DNA of 64,000 nucleotides from Oscillospiraceae bacterium (GTDB taxonomy: Bacteria > Bacillota > Clostridia > Oscillospirales > UBA644), in contig SVMT01000002.1 in NCBI GenBank assembly GCA_015067305.1, positions 62,001-126,000 on the forward strand, written 5' to 3'. The translations under genes were made by a program, and so were the position numbers. The notes below the pieces were generated by a model that searched no databases, had not been told where the DNA came from, and saw only the letters and a program-made list of their open reading frames with translations. Below, piece by piece: positions 9,280 through 16,591 of the stretch. The number at the start of each line of letters is the position of its first letter. The stretch's first letter is position 1.

Positions 9280-10599
9280 ATGGGACTTATTAAAGCAGGA
9301 CTTGGTGCATTAGGCGGCACATTGGCAGATCAATGGAAAGAGTTTTTCTATTGCGATGCTATGGACGCAAATGTTCTTGTAACCAAAGGTCAGAAAAAAA
9401 CAAGCAACCGTTCTTCCAACACTAAAGGTGAAGACAATATCATTTCAAACGGTTCCGGTATCGCAGTTGCCGATGGACAGTGTATGATAATTGTAGAGCA
9501 GGGAAAAGTTGTTGAAGTATGTGCTGAACCAGGTGAATTTACATATGATAAATCCACCGAACCCAGTATTTTTGCGGGAAATCTTGGCCAGTCAATCCTT
9601 GACTCTTTCAAGACTATCGGTAAAAGATTTACTTATGGCGGCGATACCGGCAAGGACCAGAGAATCTATTATTTCAATACAAAAGAACTTATTGATAACA
9701 AATTCGGTACCCCGAATCCTATTCCGTTCAGAGTAGTAGACAGATCCATAGGATTGGATATTGATGTTTCTGTAAGATGTTCCGGTATTTACTCTTACAA
9801 AATTGTAGACCCGATCCTTTTTTACACAAATGTTTGCGGAAATATAGAAGATCAATATACAAGAGACACTATTGAGGGTCAATTAAAAACTGAATTTATA
9901 AGCGCTCTCCAGCCCGCATTTGGTAAGCTTTCTGAAAAAGAACTCAGACCTAATCAGATAATTACACACAATACCGATCTTGAAAACGCAATGAATGAAG
10001 CTCTTTCATCAAAATGGGGAACCCTCAGAGGTCTTAAAGTTGTAAGCGTTGCACTCGGTTCTGTAACATTACCCGAAGAAGATTCCGAACTTATCAAACA
10101 GGCACAGCGTACCGCAATAATGAGAGATCCTACTATGGCAGCGGCAACGCTCGTTGGGGCTCAGGCAGATGCAATGAAGGCTGCTGCATCCAACGAAGGA
10201 GGCGCAATGACAGGGTTTATGGGAATGGGTATGGCACAGAACGCCGGTGGATTGAACGCTCAGAACCTGTTTGAAATGGGCGCAAAAAAGAAAGCAGAAG
10301 CTCCTGAAGTAAAAGAAGAAACGATCATAAACACATGGAAATGTCCCACTTGCGGTGCTGAAGCTTCCGGTAAATTCTGTACTGAATGTGGAACTAAAAA
10401 ACCTGAAATAAATGGTTGGACCTGCAAATGCGGTTCTGTAAACAAAGGTAATTTCTGTCCCGAATGCGGTTCCAGGAGACCTCCCAACGAACCTCTTTAC
10501 AAATGCGATAAATGTGGTTGGGAACCTGAAGATCCTAAAAATCCACCTAAATTCTGTCCCGAATGCGGTGACAGATTCACAGATGATGACATCAAATAA
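9280..10599 (+). CDS. SPFH-domain protein with C-terminal zinc ribbons (YdjI-like)
   Basis: A 439-residue protein: an SPFH/band-7-like domain (~25-290) of the 'virion core protein' type, a Gly/Ala/Met-rich linker (~290-335), then about three double-Cys zinc ribbons (CPTCGAE..CTECG, CKCGS..CPECG, CDKCG..CPECG). It resembles Bacillus subtilis YdjI. In that species YdjGHI forms a membrane complex that recruits the PspA-like YdjF under envelope stress. Here ydjI comes first, followed by ydjG- and ydjH-like genes at 11-bp gaps; no pspA is present in the window. RBS AAAGGAG is well placed. Membrane-stress role is inferred from homology and order. Confidence 0.85.
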   Translation: MGLIKAGLGALGGTLADQWKEFFYCDAMDANVLVTKGQKKTSNRSSNTKGEDNIISNGSGIAVADGQCMIIVEQGKVVEVCAEPGEFTYDKSTEPSIFAGNLGQSILDSFKTIGKRFTYGGDTGKDQRIYYFNTKELIDNKFGTPNPIPFRVVDRSIGLDIDVSVRCSGIYSYKIVDPILFYTNVCGNIEDQYTRDTIEGQLKTEFISALQPAFGKLSEKELRPNQIITHNTDLENAMNEALSSKWGTLRGLKVVSVALGSVTLPEEDSELIKQAQRTAIMRDPTMAAATLVGAQADAMKAAASNEGGAMTGFMGMGMAQNAGGLNAQNLFEMGAKKKAEAPEVKEETIINTWKCPTCGAEASGKFCTECGTKKPEINGWTCKCGSVNKGNFCPECGSRRPPNEPLYKCDKCGWEPEDPKNPPKFCPECGDRFTDDDIK

Positions 10600-10610
10600 G
10601 GATGATGTAA

Positions 10611-11696
10611 ATGGCCAATTTAATTGAATATAAATGCCCATGTTGCGGAGGCGCAATAGAATTTGACAGTTCTCTTCAAAAAATGAAGTGTCCGTACTGT
10701 GACACAGAATTTGAAATGGAAACTTTAAAGAATTATGATGAAGAACTGAAAACTCAAAAACCAGACGATCTCACATGGGAGAAAAAAGTAGGCTCTGAAT
10801 GGAATGCTGAAGATGAGGATAGTCTCATCTCTTATATCTGCAATTCCTGCGGCGGTGAGATATTAACTGATAAAACAACTGCGGCAACTCACTGTCCTTT
10901 CTGTGGTAATCCCGTAGTCATGAAAGAACATTTTAAAGGTCATTTGAAACCGGATTACGTTATACCTTTCAAGTTAGATAAAGAAGCTGCTAAAAAAGGG
11001 CTAAAAAAGCACCTTGAGGGTAAAAAACTCTTACCTAAAATATTCAAAGACGAAAATCACATTGAAGAGATCAAGGGAGTTTATGTTCCTGTCTGGCTTT
11101 TTGATGCAAATGCAAATGCCGATATCAGATATAAAGGAACAAAGATCCGAGTCTGGAGTGACTTTAACTACAATTACACCGAAACATCTACATATTCTGT
11201 AGTAAGACAAGGCTCATTGGAGTTCAAAAGTGTTCCTGTAGATGGATCGTCTAAAATTGATGATGATCTTATGGAATCCATAGAACCATTCAACTTTGAC
11301 GAAGCAGTCGATTTTCAAACGGCATATCTTGCAGGATATCTTGCAGATAAATACGATGTCAGCGAAGAACAGAGCATCACAAGGGCAAACGAAAGAATTA
11401 AAAAGAGTACAGAAGCAGCATTTGCGTCAACGGTAAACGGATATAATTCTTTAATGCCTGAAAACAGTAGTGTTCAACTCACAAAAAGCGAAGCTAAATA
11501 TGCATTATATCCTGTATGGCTATTAAATACAAAATGGCAAGATAAAACTTATACATTTGCAATGAACGGACAGACAGGAAAGTTCGTAGGAAACCTACCT
11601 ATGGACAAAAACGCATATTATAAATATCTCTTCGGCTTGACAGCTGGAATCGGAGCTGTAGTATTCGCGCTTCTGACCCTACTTTCATTTATGTAG
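10611..11696 (+). CDS. Zinc-ribbon membrane protein (YdjG-like)
   Basis: A 361-residue protein beginning with two zinc ribbons (CPCCGG...CPYC at ~9-28; CNSCGG...CPFC at ~76-98), then a mixed alpha/beta domain with repeated Tyr/Asn-rich strands, and a single C-terminal membrane helix (LFGLTAGIGAVVFALLTLL). The plan matches Bacillus YdjG, often annotated as TFIIB-zinc-ribbon or PriA-like because of the ribbons. The tail anchors it in the membrane, probably beside the SPFH protein encoded just upstream. It is not a helicase: no Walker motifs are present. Confidence 0.8.
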   Translation: MANLIEYKCPCCGGAIEFDSSLQKMKCPYCDTEFEMETLKNYDEELKTQKPDDLTWEKKVGSEWNAEDEDSLISYICNSCGGEILTDKTTAATHCPFCGNPVVMKEHFKGHLKPDYVIPFKLDKEAAKKGLKKHLEGKKLLPKIFKDENHIEEIKGVYVPVWLFDANANADIRYKGTKIRVWSDFNYNYTETSTYSVVRQGSLEFKSVPVDGSSKIDDDLMESIEPFNFDEAVDFQTAYLAGYLADKYDVSEEQSITRANERIKKSTEAAFASTVNGYNSLMPENSSVQLTKSEAKYALYPVWLLNTKWQDKTYTFAMNGQTGKFVGNLPMDKNAYYKYLFGLTAGIGAVVFALLTLLSFM

Positions 11697-11707
11697 GAGG
11701 ATAGACC

Positions 11708-12547
11708 ATGAAAAAGATCACATTTTTACTTATTGCGTTTATTCTTTTAACAACATCAATTCCTACATTTGCAATGAATTCAAGATTGAATGACGGTGCT
11801 GACCTTCTTACATCAAGCGAAGAAGATTTAATAATATCAACACTTGATACCGTAAACCAATCGTATGGATTTGACCTCGTTATTGTCACAACAAATGATA
11901 CCAACGGAAAATCCGTAATGGAATATGCTGACGATTATTACGACAGTAACGGTTACGGTAACGATGGAGTCTTGTTGCTTGTTGACATGGGTGGCAGAGA
12001 ATGGTGGATATCTACGGCAGGAAAAGGAATTGATTATTTCAGCGACAGTACATTGGACTACATCGGTTCTGAAATGGCATATTACCTTGGCGAAAGTAAT
12101 TATCTGGAAGCATTTCAATGTTTCATATCATTAACCGAGTCTTATATCTCAATGGGTGAAGAAGGTTATGATACAAACTATGATTACGATTATGGATATG
12201 ATTCTAATTTCGGTGTTGATTCTGATTTCACTTATGAAAGTGAATACAGTTTTGGTACAACATTGATAGTATCGCTTATTGCAGGTTTTATTATAGCACT
12301 GATATATGTTTCCTCACTTAAAGCAAAACTCACATCAGTGGGTGCTCAAAAAGAAGCTTCCAATTATGCTGTAAACAACAGTCTGCAAATCGCGGCAACA
12401 AGAGATAATTTCCTTTACAGAAATGTCTCAAGAGTTCCGAGACCTAAATCCAATTCAAGCTCACGCTCCGGTCGTTCAGGTGGAAGCCATTCCGTTCACC
12501 GTTCATCTTCAGGAAGAAGTCACGGCGGACGCGGAGGAAAGTTCTAA
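11708..12547 (+). CDS. TPM-domain secreted membrane protein (YdjH/YgcG-like)
   Basis: A 279-residue protein with a signal peptide (ITFLLIAFILLTTSIPTFA), an extracellular TPM domain (~25-150, YGNDGVLLLVDMGGREWWIST), a Tyr/Asp-rich low-complexity stretch, one membrane helix (~TTLIVSLIAGFIIALIYV) and a Ser/Gly/Arg/His-rich basic tail (GGSHSVHRSSSGRSHGG). TPM domains are found in YgcG, photosystem repair proteins and Bacillus YdjH. It completes the three-gene ydjI-ydjG-ydjH-like operon, ending at a strong terminator. Likely a part of a membrane-integrity complex (inference from order). Confidence 0.85.
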   Translation: MKKITFLLIAFILLTTSIPTFAMNSRLNDGADLLTSSEEDLIISTLDTVNQSYGFDLVIVTTNDTNGKSVMEYADDYYDSNGYGNDGVLLLVDMGGREWWISTAGKGIDYFSDSTLDYIGSEMAYYLGESNYLEAFQCFISLTESYISMGEEGYDTNYDYDYGYDSNFGVDSDFTYESEYSFGTTLIVSLIAGFIIALIYVSSLKAKLTSVGAQKEASNYAVNNSLQIAATRDNFLYRNVSRVPRPKSNSSSRSGRSGGSHSVHRSSSGRSHGGRGGKF

Positions 12548-12560
12548 TTTAAAAAAATTT

Positions 12561-12590
12561 ACAGCCAACGGGAAACCGCTGGCTGTTTTT
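12561..12590 (+). terminator. Terminator after the ydjIGH-like operon
   Basis: ACAGCCA-ACGG-GAAA-CCGC-TGGCTGT followed by TTTTT. It also faces the end of the convergent sigma gene. Confidence 0.9.
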
Positions 12591-12601
12591 CTATCAAATT
12601 G

Positions 12602-14227
12602 TTACACACGAAGAAACGCACCGACTGTATCGCTTGTATTTTCATCATACTTGATCCAACCTGTATTCAATGCGTGCATAAATACATATCTTCTGTCAAA
12701 AGCTTCATCATGAGATGCAAACTGAGTAAGCTTTTTATTGTCTCGTATTGCTTTCGGAAGATCTTTTTTTACTATCTCATTACCGAAATCGTATGCAATT
12801 TTAAAATATGCAGTAATATCTTCAATCATATCGTTAACGATCTTCTGATCTGCTTCGGAAAAACCTTTAATTACGGAATCCAAATCTTCAAGGACTAAAA
12901 TCTGAAGTTCATAACCGATATCCGATTTTTTCAAGTAGCCGTATTTCACAAGATTTTCTACGATGTAAGGCTTGACCTCATCAATTTTGCCCTCATGGAT
13001 AAGCTTCATTGAATAAGCTTCTTCCTGAGAAATTTTTCCGGGAGTCTTATTGCATATATCATCCATAGAATATCTATACTGACCCCAATATACATACGGT
13101 TCATTTTCATTATGACTGAGTCCAGCATTTAATCCAATAAAAGGTAAGGATTCAATTCCGGTATCTTCAAAACCGACAATGTCCCATGCACCGTTATCGG
13201 GACGTTTTGTATAAGTGAAATCTTTCATCCAATATTTACGTCTGAAATAATCGAATGCAATCGGAAGCAATGTCCATTTTGCGTCTTCGTAAGTTTGATA
13301 GTTTCCGTAGAGAGATTTACCGTTTTTCTCGCAAATGGAGCAAATTGTATCAACAAAATTCTCGAGCATTTCAGTAGCTTTGGGAGTCCATGCATCAACT
13401 TCTTCCTGAAGTCTTATCTGAGCATCTTTACTGATTATAGGGAATGAAGTTTCGTATTTATCACCGTTTTTGATAAGAAATGTTTCTTTTACCAAGTATT
13501 CAAGTTCATCTTCCATGTAGGGAAGTGCGATGCCGAGTTCAAGAGCCAACTGTTCAGCAGTTTCGGGATTTCCGTAAACTTCAAGGAAAATATTCTTATA
13601 CATAGAGTGATTCAATATTGTCCAAGGCTGACCGTTATCACCAAACGCATCACAACTGTTGGAAAAACTAACATTTTCGGGTTTATAACTTCTTCTACCA
13701 AATTCTCTTGCCATGTCTATACCTTCTTTCAAAATTTTACGCGCACGGAAGAGCTTCGTCTTCACTGTGCCTTCGGGAAGTCCCAACGAAGATGCAATAT
13801 CCTGAACCTTACGGTCCTCAAGATAAAACGCCACAAGAATGTTTCTGTAATCCGATGAAATAAACGCAAGTTCGCGTTTCATAAGCGCAAGGAGCTCCTC
13901 ATCAACAAGCGTTTCTTCAAATCGGTAATCGTCTTCAAAATCGAATCCTTCAACATCGGAACTTTCAGTACGTTTCAGTTTTCTGGACTTGCCGGCAGCC
14001 CATTTACTGTACTTGTTCCGAGATATCTGCCACACCCAAGCGGAGAAATTACGGGGGATAGTACCTTTACCGAGAGCTGAAATAATATCCAATGTTATTT
14101 CAGAAGTAAGATCCTCAGCCTCGTAACTGTCACCTGTCTTGCGTAAGCAGAAATAGAAAACCTTTCCCATGTAGTTTTCGGTGAAATCTTTTATAAGCTT
14201 TTCCGAAATCGTTTTATTGTCAATCAT
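12602..14227 (-). CDS. Large ECF-type sigma factor with C-terminal wHTH and unknown domain (paralogue)
   Basis: A 541-residue protein with a sigma core: region 2 at ~10-80 (AEDLTSEITLDII, FSAWVWQISRNKYSKW) and region 4 at ~112-168 (VQDIASSLGLPEGTVKTKLFRARKIL). A linker (EGIDMAREFGRRSYKP) matches the paralogue at 1526. A winged-helix-like segment follows at ~212-265 (TAEQLALELGIALPYMEDELEYL...LIKNGDKYE), then ~275 residues of unrecognised sequence rich in aromatic residues. GAAAGGAGG lies before the ATG and overlaps the shared box CACTATATAAGTGAAAG, so any transcript from that box would have a very short leader. It is convergent with the membrane-stress operon. The Bacillus ydjFGHI operon is controlled by an ECF sigma, which makes regulation of its neighbour a reasonable guess. 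Confidence 0.85.
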   Translation of the reverse strand: MIDNKTISEKLIKDFTENYMGKVFYFCLRKTGDSYEAEDLTSEITLDIISALGKGTIPRNFSAWVWQISRNKYSKWAAGKSRKLKRTESSDVEGFDFEDDYRFEETLVDEELLALMKRELAFISSDYRNILVAFYLEDRKVQDIASSLGLPEGTVKTKLFRARKILKEGIDMAREFGRRSYKPENVSFSNSCDAFGDNGQPWTILNHSMYKNIFLEVYGNPETAEQLALELGIALPYMEDELEYLVKETFLIKNGDKYETSFPIISKDAQIRLQEEVDAWTPKATEMLENFVDTICSICEKNGKSLYGNYQTYEDAKWTLLPIAFDYFRRKYWMKDFTYTKRPDNGAWDIVGFEDTGIESLPFIGLNAGLSHNENEPYVYWGQYRYSMDDICNKTPGKISQEEAYSMKLIHEGKIDEVKPYIVENLVKYGYLKKSDIGYELQILVLEDLDSVIKGFSEADQKIVNDMIEDITAYFKIAYDFGNEIVKKDLPKAIRDNKKLTQFASHDEAFDRRYVFMHALNTGWIKYDENTSDTVGAFLRV

Positions 14228-14289
14228 CGTTTTGACCTCCTTTCACTTATATAGTGTTGCAAGATTTGATTTGGTTTCAAAAAAAATTA
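14225..14289 (-). repeat. Sigma-gene promoter block, intact copy
   Basis: Reads (minus strand) TAAT-T-run, GAAACCAAATCAAATCTT, CACTATATAAGTG, AAAGGAGGTC, ATG. A degraded copy in the same orientation lies at 15107-15166. The two copies flank the DUF5694-like gene as direct repeats. This copy carries the functional box and RBS of the sigma gene. Confidence 0.8.
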
Positions 14290-15012
14290 TCAAAGCCAAT
14301 TCTTATTTTCTATAAGAATCATATCAGGATCACCATTAACAAGGTCTTTCAGAATTTTCAAGTGAGAACTACCGATCAACAATAAAACCCGATCTCCGTC
14401 CTTGCATATATTCTGTAAATTTGAAAAGATTCTTAGATTACGATCGTACCATTGAAGAACATATTGTGTTCCTTCATAGTTTCCTAAATTTACTTTATTC
14501 ATTTTACTGAACATTCCATTGTCAACAAATATATATTCTTCACTATTGTGTATTCGGTATTTTGAAATAATATCTTCAGAAGAACCATTCATTTTGCGAA
14601 TCATAGAAAGATCTTTTTCGTAATCACTGTATTCACTTTTGATTTTTTCTTCTAATTCATCTGAAAGCTCAGTAGGATAGTCTACCGCATATATTTTTTC
14701 AAGCCCTAACTTTCGTCCCGAACGAAAGGCTACTTGAACAACTTCATTTACTGATTTAAAAGAAAATTGATGTCCCCAAAACTCAACTGTTCCAAGAATA
14801 AAGTTCTTTTCAATATCAGCAAGCATAAAATCAGCATAAAACGAATCAAGTTCATTCTGAAAGATTTTTGGAATTTCAACCGCTATCTTAGTAGGCTTTA
14901 TCTCTTTAATCTTATCAGTAAAAACGTCAAGTTCTTGTTGTACCTTTTGAGAAAAAATATATTCAGGCATACTGTTGAAATGAAATGTACCTAAAATAAT
15001 AATCTCTGTCAT
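14290..15012 (-). CDS. DUF5694-like protein
   Basis: A 240-residue protein that begins MTEIIILGTFHFNS, the start typical of the DUF5694 family, with a later conserved GSSH near the C-terminus and charged helices between. The start is placed at 15012 (GGTGAC upstream), not at 15054. The fold recalls TraB/ChaN-like proteins, in which GTxH and GxxH motifs sit at a putative active site, but the biochemical function is unknown. The gene lies exactly between two direct copies of the sigma-promoter block, suggesting it was inserted or arose in a duplicated slot between cdd and the sigma gene. Confidence 0.65.
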   Translation of the reverse strand: MTEIIILGTFHFNSMPEYIFSQKVQQELDVFTDKIKEIKPTKIAVEIPKIFQNELDSFYADFMLADIEKNFILGTVEFWGHQFSFKSVNEVVQVAFRSGRKLGLEKIYAVDYPTELSDELEEKIKSEYSDYEKDLSMIRKMNGSSEDIISKYRIHNSEEYIFVDNGMFSKMNKVNLGNYEGTQYVLQWYDRNLRIFSNLQNICKDGDRVLLLIGSSHLKILKDLVNGDPDMILIENKNWL

Positions 15013-15047
15013 ATTCGTCACCTTTCCATGTTTTTTATTTGATTTTA

Positions 15048-15100
15048 TTGTCATGCGCCGAAAACTGATGTATAATATGATTATAATCAGCTTATGCCCA
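15048..15100. repeat. Degraded copy of the DUF134 promoter/operator
   Basis: TTGTCA-17-TATAAT followed by an AT-rich stretch and CTTATGCCCAA. It aligns without gaps with 15694-15746 over 53 positions, about three quarters identical by my count. On the plus strand it leads into no real gene. On the minus strand it lies just upstream of the DUF5694-like gene and could serve as its promoter (TTGGGC-18-TATTAT). Confidence 0.65.
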
Positions 15101-15106
15101 ATCCGT

Positions 15107-15166
15107 CACCGTTTTGGTCTCCTTTCAATAGTGTAGAAAGATTTGATTTGGTTTCAAAAAATATTA
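15107..15166 (-). repeat. Sigma-gene promoter block, degraded copy
   Basis: Matches 14225-14289: the same GAAACCAAATCAAATCTT stretch, CACTAT with the next ATAAG deleted, GAAAGGAGACC, then GTG in place of ATG followed by a short frame that stops at once. It sits just after the cdd stop codon and looks inactive. Confidence 0.8.
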
Positions 15167-15170
15167 TTTT

Positions 15171-15590
15171 TTATTCTTCAACTACGACGACATGTTTCCA
15201 AGCAAATGGCAGCAGATCCTTTATTCCGACTTTAATCAAATTACCGTTATCATCATTCAATATAACTTTAATATTAGGAGCGTATTCCAAAAGCATTTGA
15301 CGACAATTTCCGCAAGGAGAAACAACACAATTCTCGGCTTTATCATGAACAGCAACGATAGTATCAAAATCTCTTTCGCCCGCAGATATCGCAATACCCA
15401 CAGTTATATATTCTGCACAAGAACCATGAATTCCGTCGCAATTTACCCCTGTATATATTTTACCGTTTTTACAGCGAAGCGCCGCACCTACTGTATGGTT
15501 ATAGATTCCGTCATCAAAATTCTTTTCAAGAGTTTTAAGAGCAGAGGTTATAAGCTCTTTGTCTGCATGTGTTATTTCATAAAATATCAT
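15171..15590 (-). CDS. Cytidine deaminase family protein (blasticidin-S-deaminase-like)
   Basis: A 139-residue zinc deaminase with the family signature: HGSCAE (zinc Cys and catalytic Glu) and PCGNCRQ (two zinc Cys). Such enzymes deaminate cytidine or deoxycytidine to uridine for salvage. The C-terminal segment VGIKDLLPFAW is close to the pattern of blasticidin-S deaminases and of small CDAs without the extra domain, so the natural substrate is open. Start is the ATG at 15590 with GAGG upstream; the 15605 start is a GTG overlapping the RBS. It has its own TTGAAA-17-TATAAT promoter. Confidence 0.8.
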   Translation of the reverse strand: MIFYEITHADKELITSALKTLEKNFDDGIYNHTVGAALRCKNGKIYTGVNCDGIHGSCAEYITVGIAISAGERDFDTIVAVHDKAENCVVSPCGNCRQMLLEYAPNIKVILNDDNGNLIKVGIKDLLPFAWKHVVVVEE

Positions 15591-15615
15591 AAATTCTGAC
15601 CTCACTTTTTATTTA

Positions 15616-15644
15616 ATTATATCATAAAAATATATTGATTTCAA
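15616..15644 (-). promoter_or_regulatory. Promoter of the deaminase gene
   Basis: Minus strand TTGAAA-17-TATAAT, about 26 bp before the start codon. Confidence 0.75.
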
Positions 15645-15693
15645 GCCTTAAATAGAAATATCTAAAAATTGTTTGACATGATGCATTAGGTTA

Positions 15694-15746
15694 TTGACAT
15701 ATGCCGAAAACTATGCTATAATATAACTATAATTGGCATATGCCAA
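15694..15746 (+). promoter_or_regulatory. Promoter and paired palindromic operators of the DUF134 operon
   Basis: Perfect TTGACA-17-TATAAT. The -35 lies inside TTGACATATGCCGA (15694-15707), and a perfect palindrome TTGGCATATGCCAA occurs at 15733-15746, just past the start point. The two half-matching sites are 39 bp apart centre to centre. This is what an autoregulated operon would look like; the DUF134 HTH protein is the obvious candidate to bind them. Confidence 0.75.
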
Positions 15747-15766
15747 AAATATAATGAGGTTTAATT

Positions 15767-16126
15767 ATGCCACGACCCAAAAAATGCAGAAAAGTATGCA
15801 GATTACCGCAAAACATTGAATTTACGCCAATACTCAAAACCTCCGAGGAAAAAATCATTATAACAGTTGATGAATACGAAACAGTAAGACTCATTGACAT
15901 GGAAGGATTTTCGCAGGAAGAATGCGCTGTATATATGCAAATAGCAAGAACTACGGCGCAGCAGATATACAATTCGGCACGAAAAAAAATCGCAATAGCT
16001 TTAGTCAACGGTCTTTCAATTAAAATCGAAGGCGGAGACTATATACTTTGCGACGGAAAAGAATCTAATTGTAATTGCGGCGGATGCAGAAAGCACAGAT
16101 TAAAATTAAAAAAGGAGATACAATAA
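15767..16126 (+). CDS. DUF134-family HTH protein
   Basis: A 119-residue protein starting [11 protein letters not shown], the usual DUF134 opening, with a helix-turn-helix at ~45-75 ([30 protein letters not shown]) and a C-terminal Cys cluster ([13 protein letters not shown]) likely to bind metal or an Fe-S cluster. Members sit beside NifX/NifB-domain and redox genes and are thought to be regulators. Here the next gene is a NifX-like protein one base downstream. Autoregulation through the palindromes in its promoter is inferred. Confidence 0.85.
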   Translation: MPRPKKCRKVCRLPQNIEFTPILKTSEEKIIITVDEYETVRLIDMEGFSQEECAVYMQIARTTAQQIYNSARKKIAIALVNGLSIKIEGGDYILCDGKESNCNCGGCRKHRLKLKKEIQ

Positions 16127-16127
16127 A

Positions 16128-16553
16128 ATGATCATTGCAGTAACATACGAAAACGGAGAAATTTTCCAGCACTTCGGTCACACGGAACAGTTCAAACTCT
16201 ACGAAGTTGAAAACGGAAAAATTGTTAAATCAGAAATAATGAATTCAAACGGAAGCGGTCATGGCGCACTTGCAGGACTTCTTAAAATGTTCGGCGTTGA
16301 TGTTCTCATTTGCGGTGGTATCGGAGGTGGAGCCCAGACAGCACTTGCAAATGCAGGAATAAAGCTTTTCGGCGGAGTAAAAGGTGATGCAGACGAAGCT
16401 GTTGAAGCATATCTTGCAGGAGTTCTGGAATTCAACCCTAATGTTAAATGTAACCACCACGGTGAAGGTCACACTTGTGGCGACCATCATCATGAAGACG
16501 GACATGAATGCGGAAACCACACCTGTGGCGGAAATTGCGGAAATCACAACTAA
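16128..16553 (+). CDS. NifX/NafY-type iron-molybdenum cofactor-binding domain protein with His/Cys tail
   Basis: A 141-residue protein. Residues ~1-105 form a dinitrogenase-cofactor-type domain (HFGHTEQFKLYEVENGKI, GVDVLICGGIGGGAQ). The last ~35 residues are a His/Cys/Gly-rich metal-binding tail (GDHHHEDGHECGNHTCGG). No nitrogenase genes are near, so this belongs to the widespread non-nitrogenase branch that may store or deliver metal or Fe-S clusters. It is coupled to the DUF134 regulator and convergent with a ZIP metal transporter, which suggests metal handling (inference). Confidence 0.85.
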   Translation: MIIAVTYENGEIFQHFGHTEQFKLYEVENGKIVKSEIMNSNGSGHGALAGLLKMFGVDVLICGGIGGGAQTALANAGIKLFGGVKGDADEAVEAYLAGVLEFNPNVKCNHHGEGHTCGDHHHEDGHECGNHTCGGNCGNHN

Positions 16554-16560
16554 AATTTTA

Positions 16561-16590
16561 ACGGAGAGAGGTTCTCTCCGTTTGTTTTTT
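16561..16590. terminator. Bidirectional terminator between NifX-like and ZIP genes
   Basis: ACGGAGAGAGGTTCTCTCCGT with T-rich sequence on the right and A/T-rich on the left. Confidence 0.85.
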
Positions 16591-16591
16591 A

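Noticed and set aside
10069-10656. Long minus-strand ORF (195 aa) under the SPFH gene
   Set aside because: It is an antisense shadow of the zinc-ribbon coding region, rich in Phe/Cys from reversed codons.
15094-15300. Plus-strand ORF of 68 codons after the duplicated P promoter
   Set aside because: It runs antisense through the deaminase 3' end and the degraded block B, has no RBS and no recognisable product; the sequence is explained by repeats.
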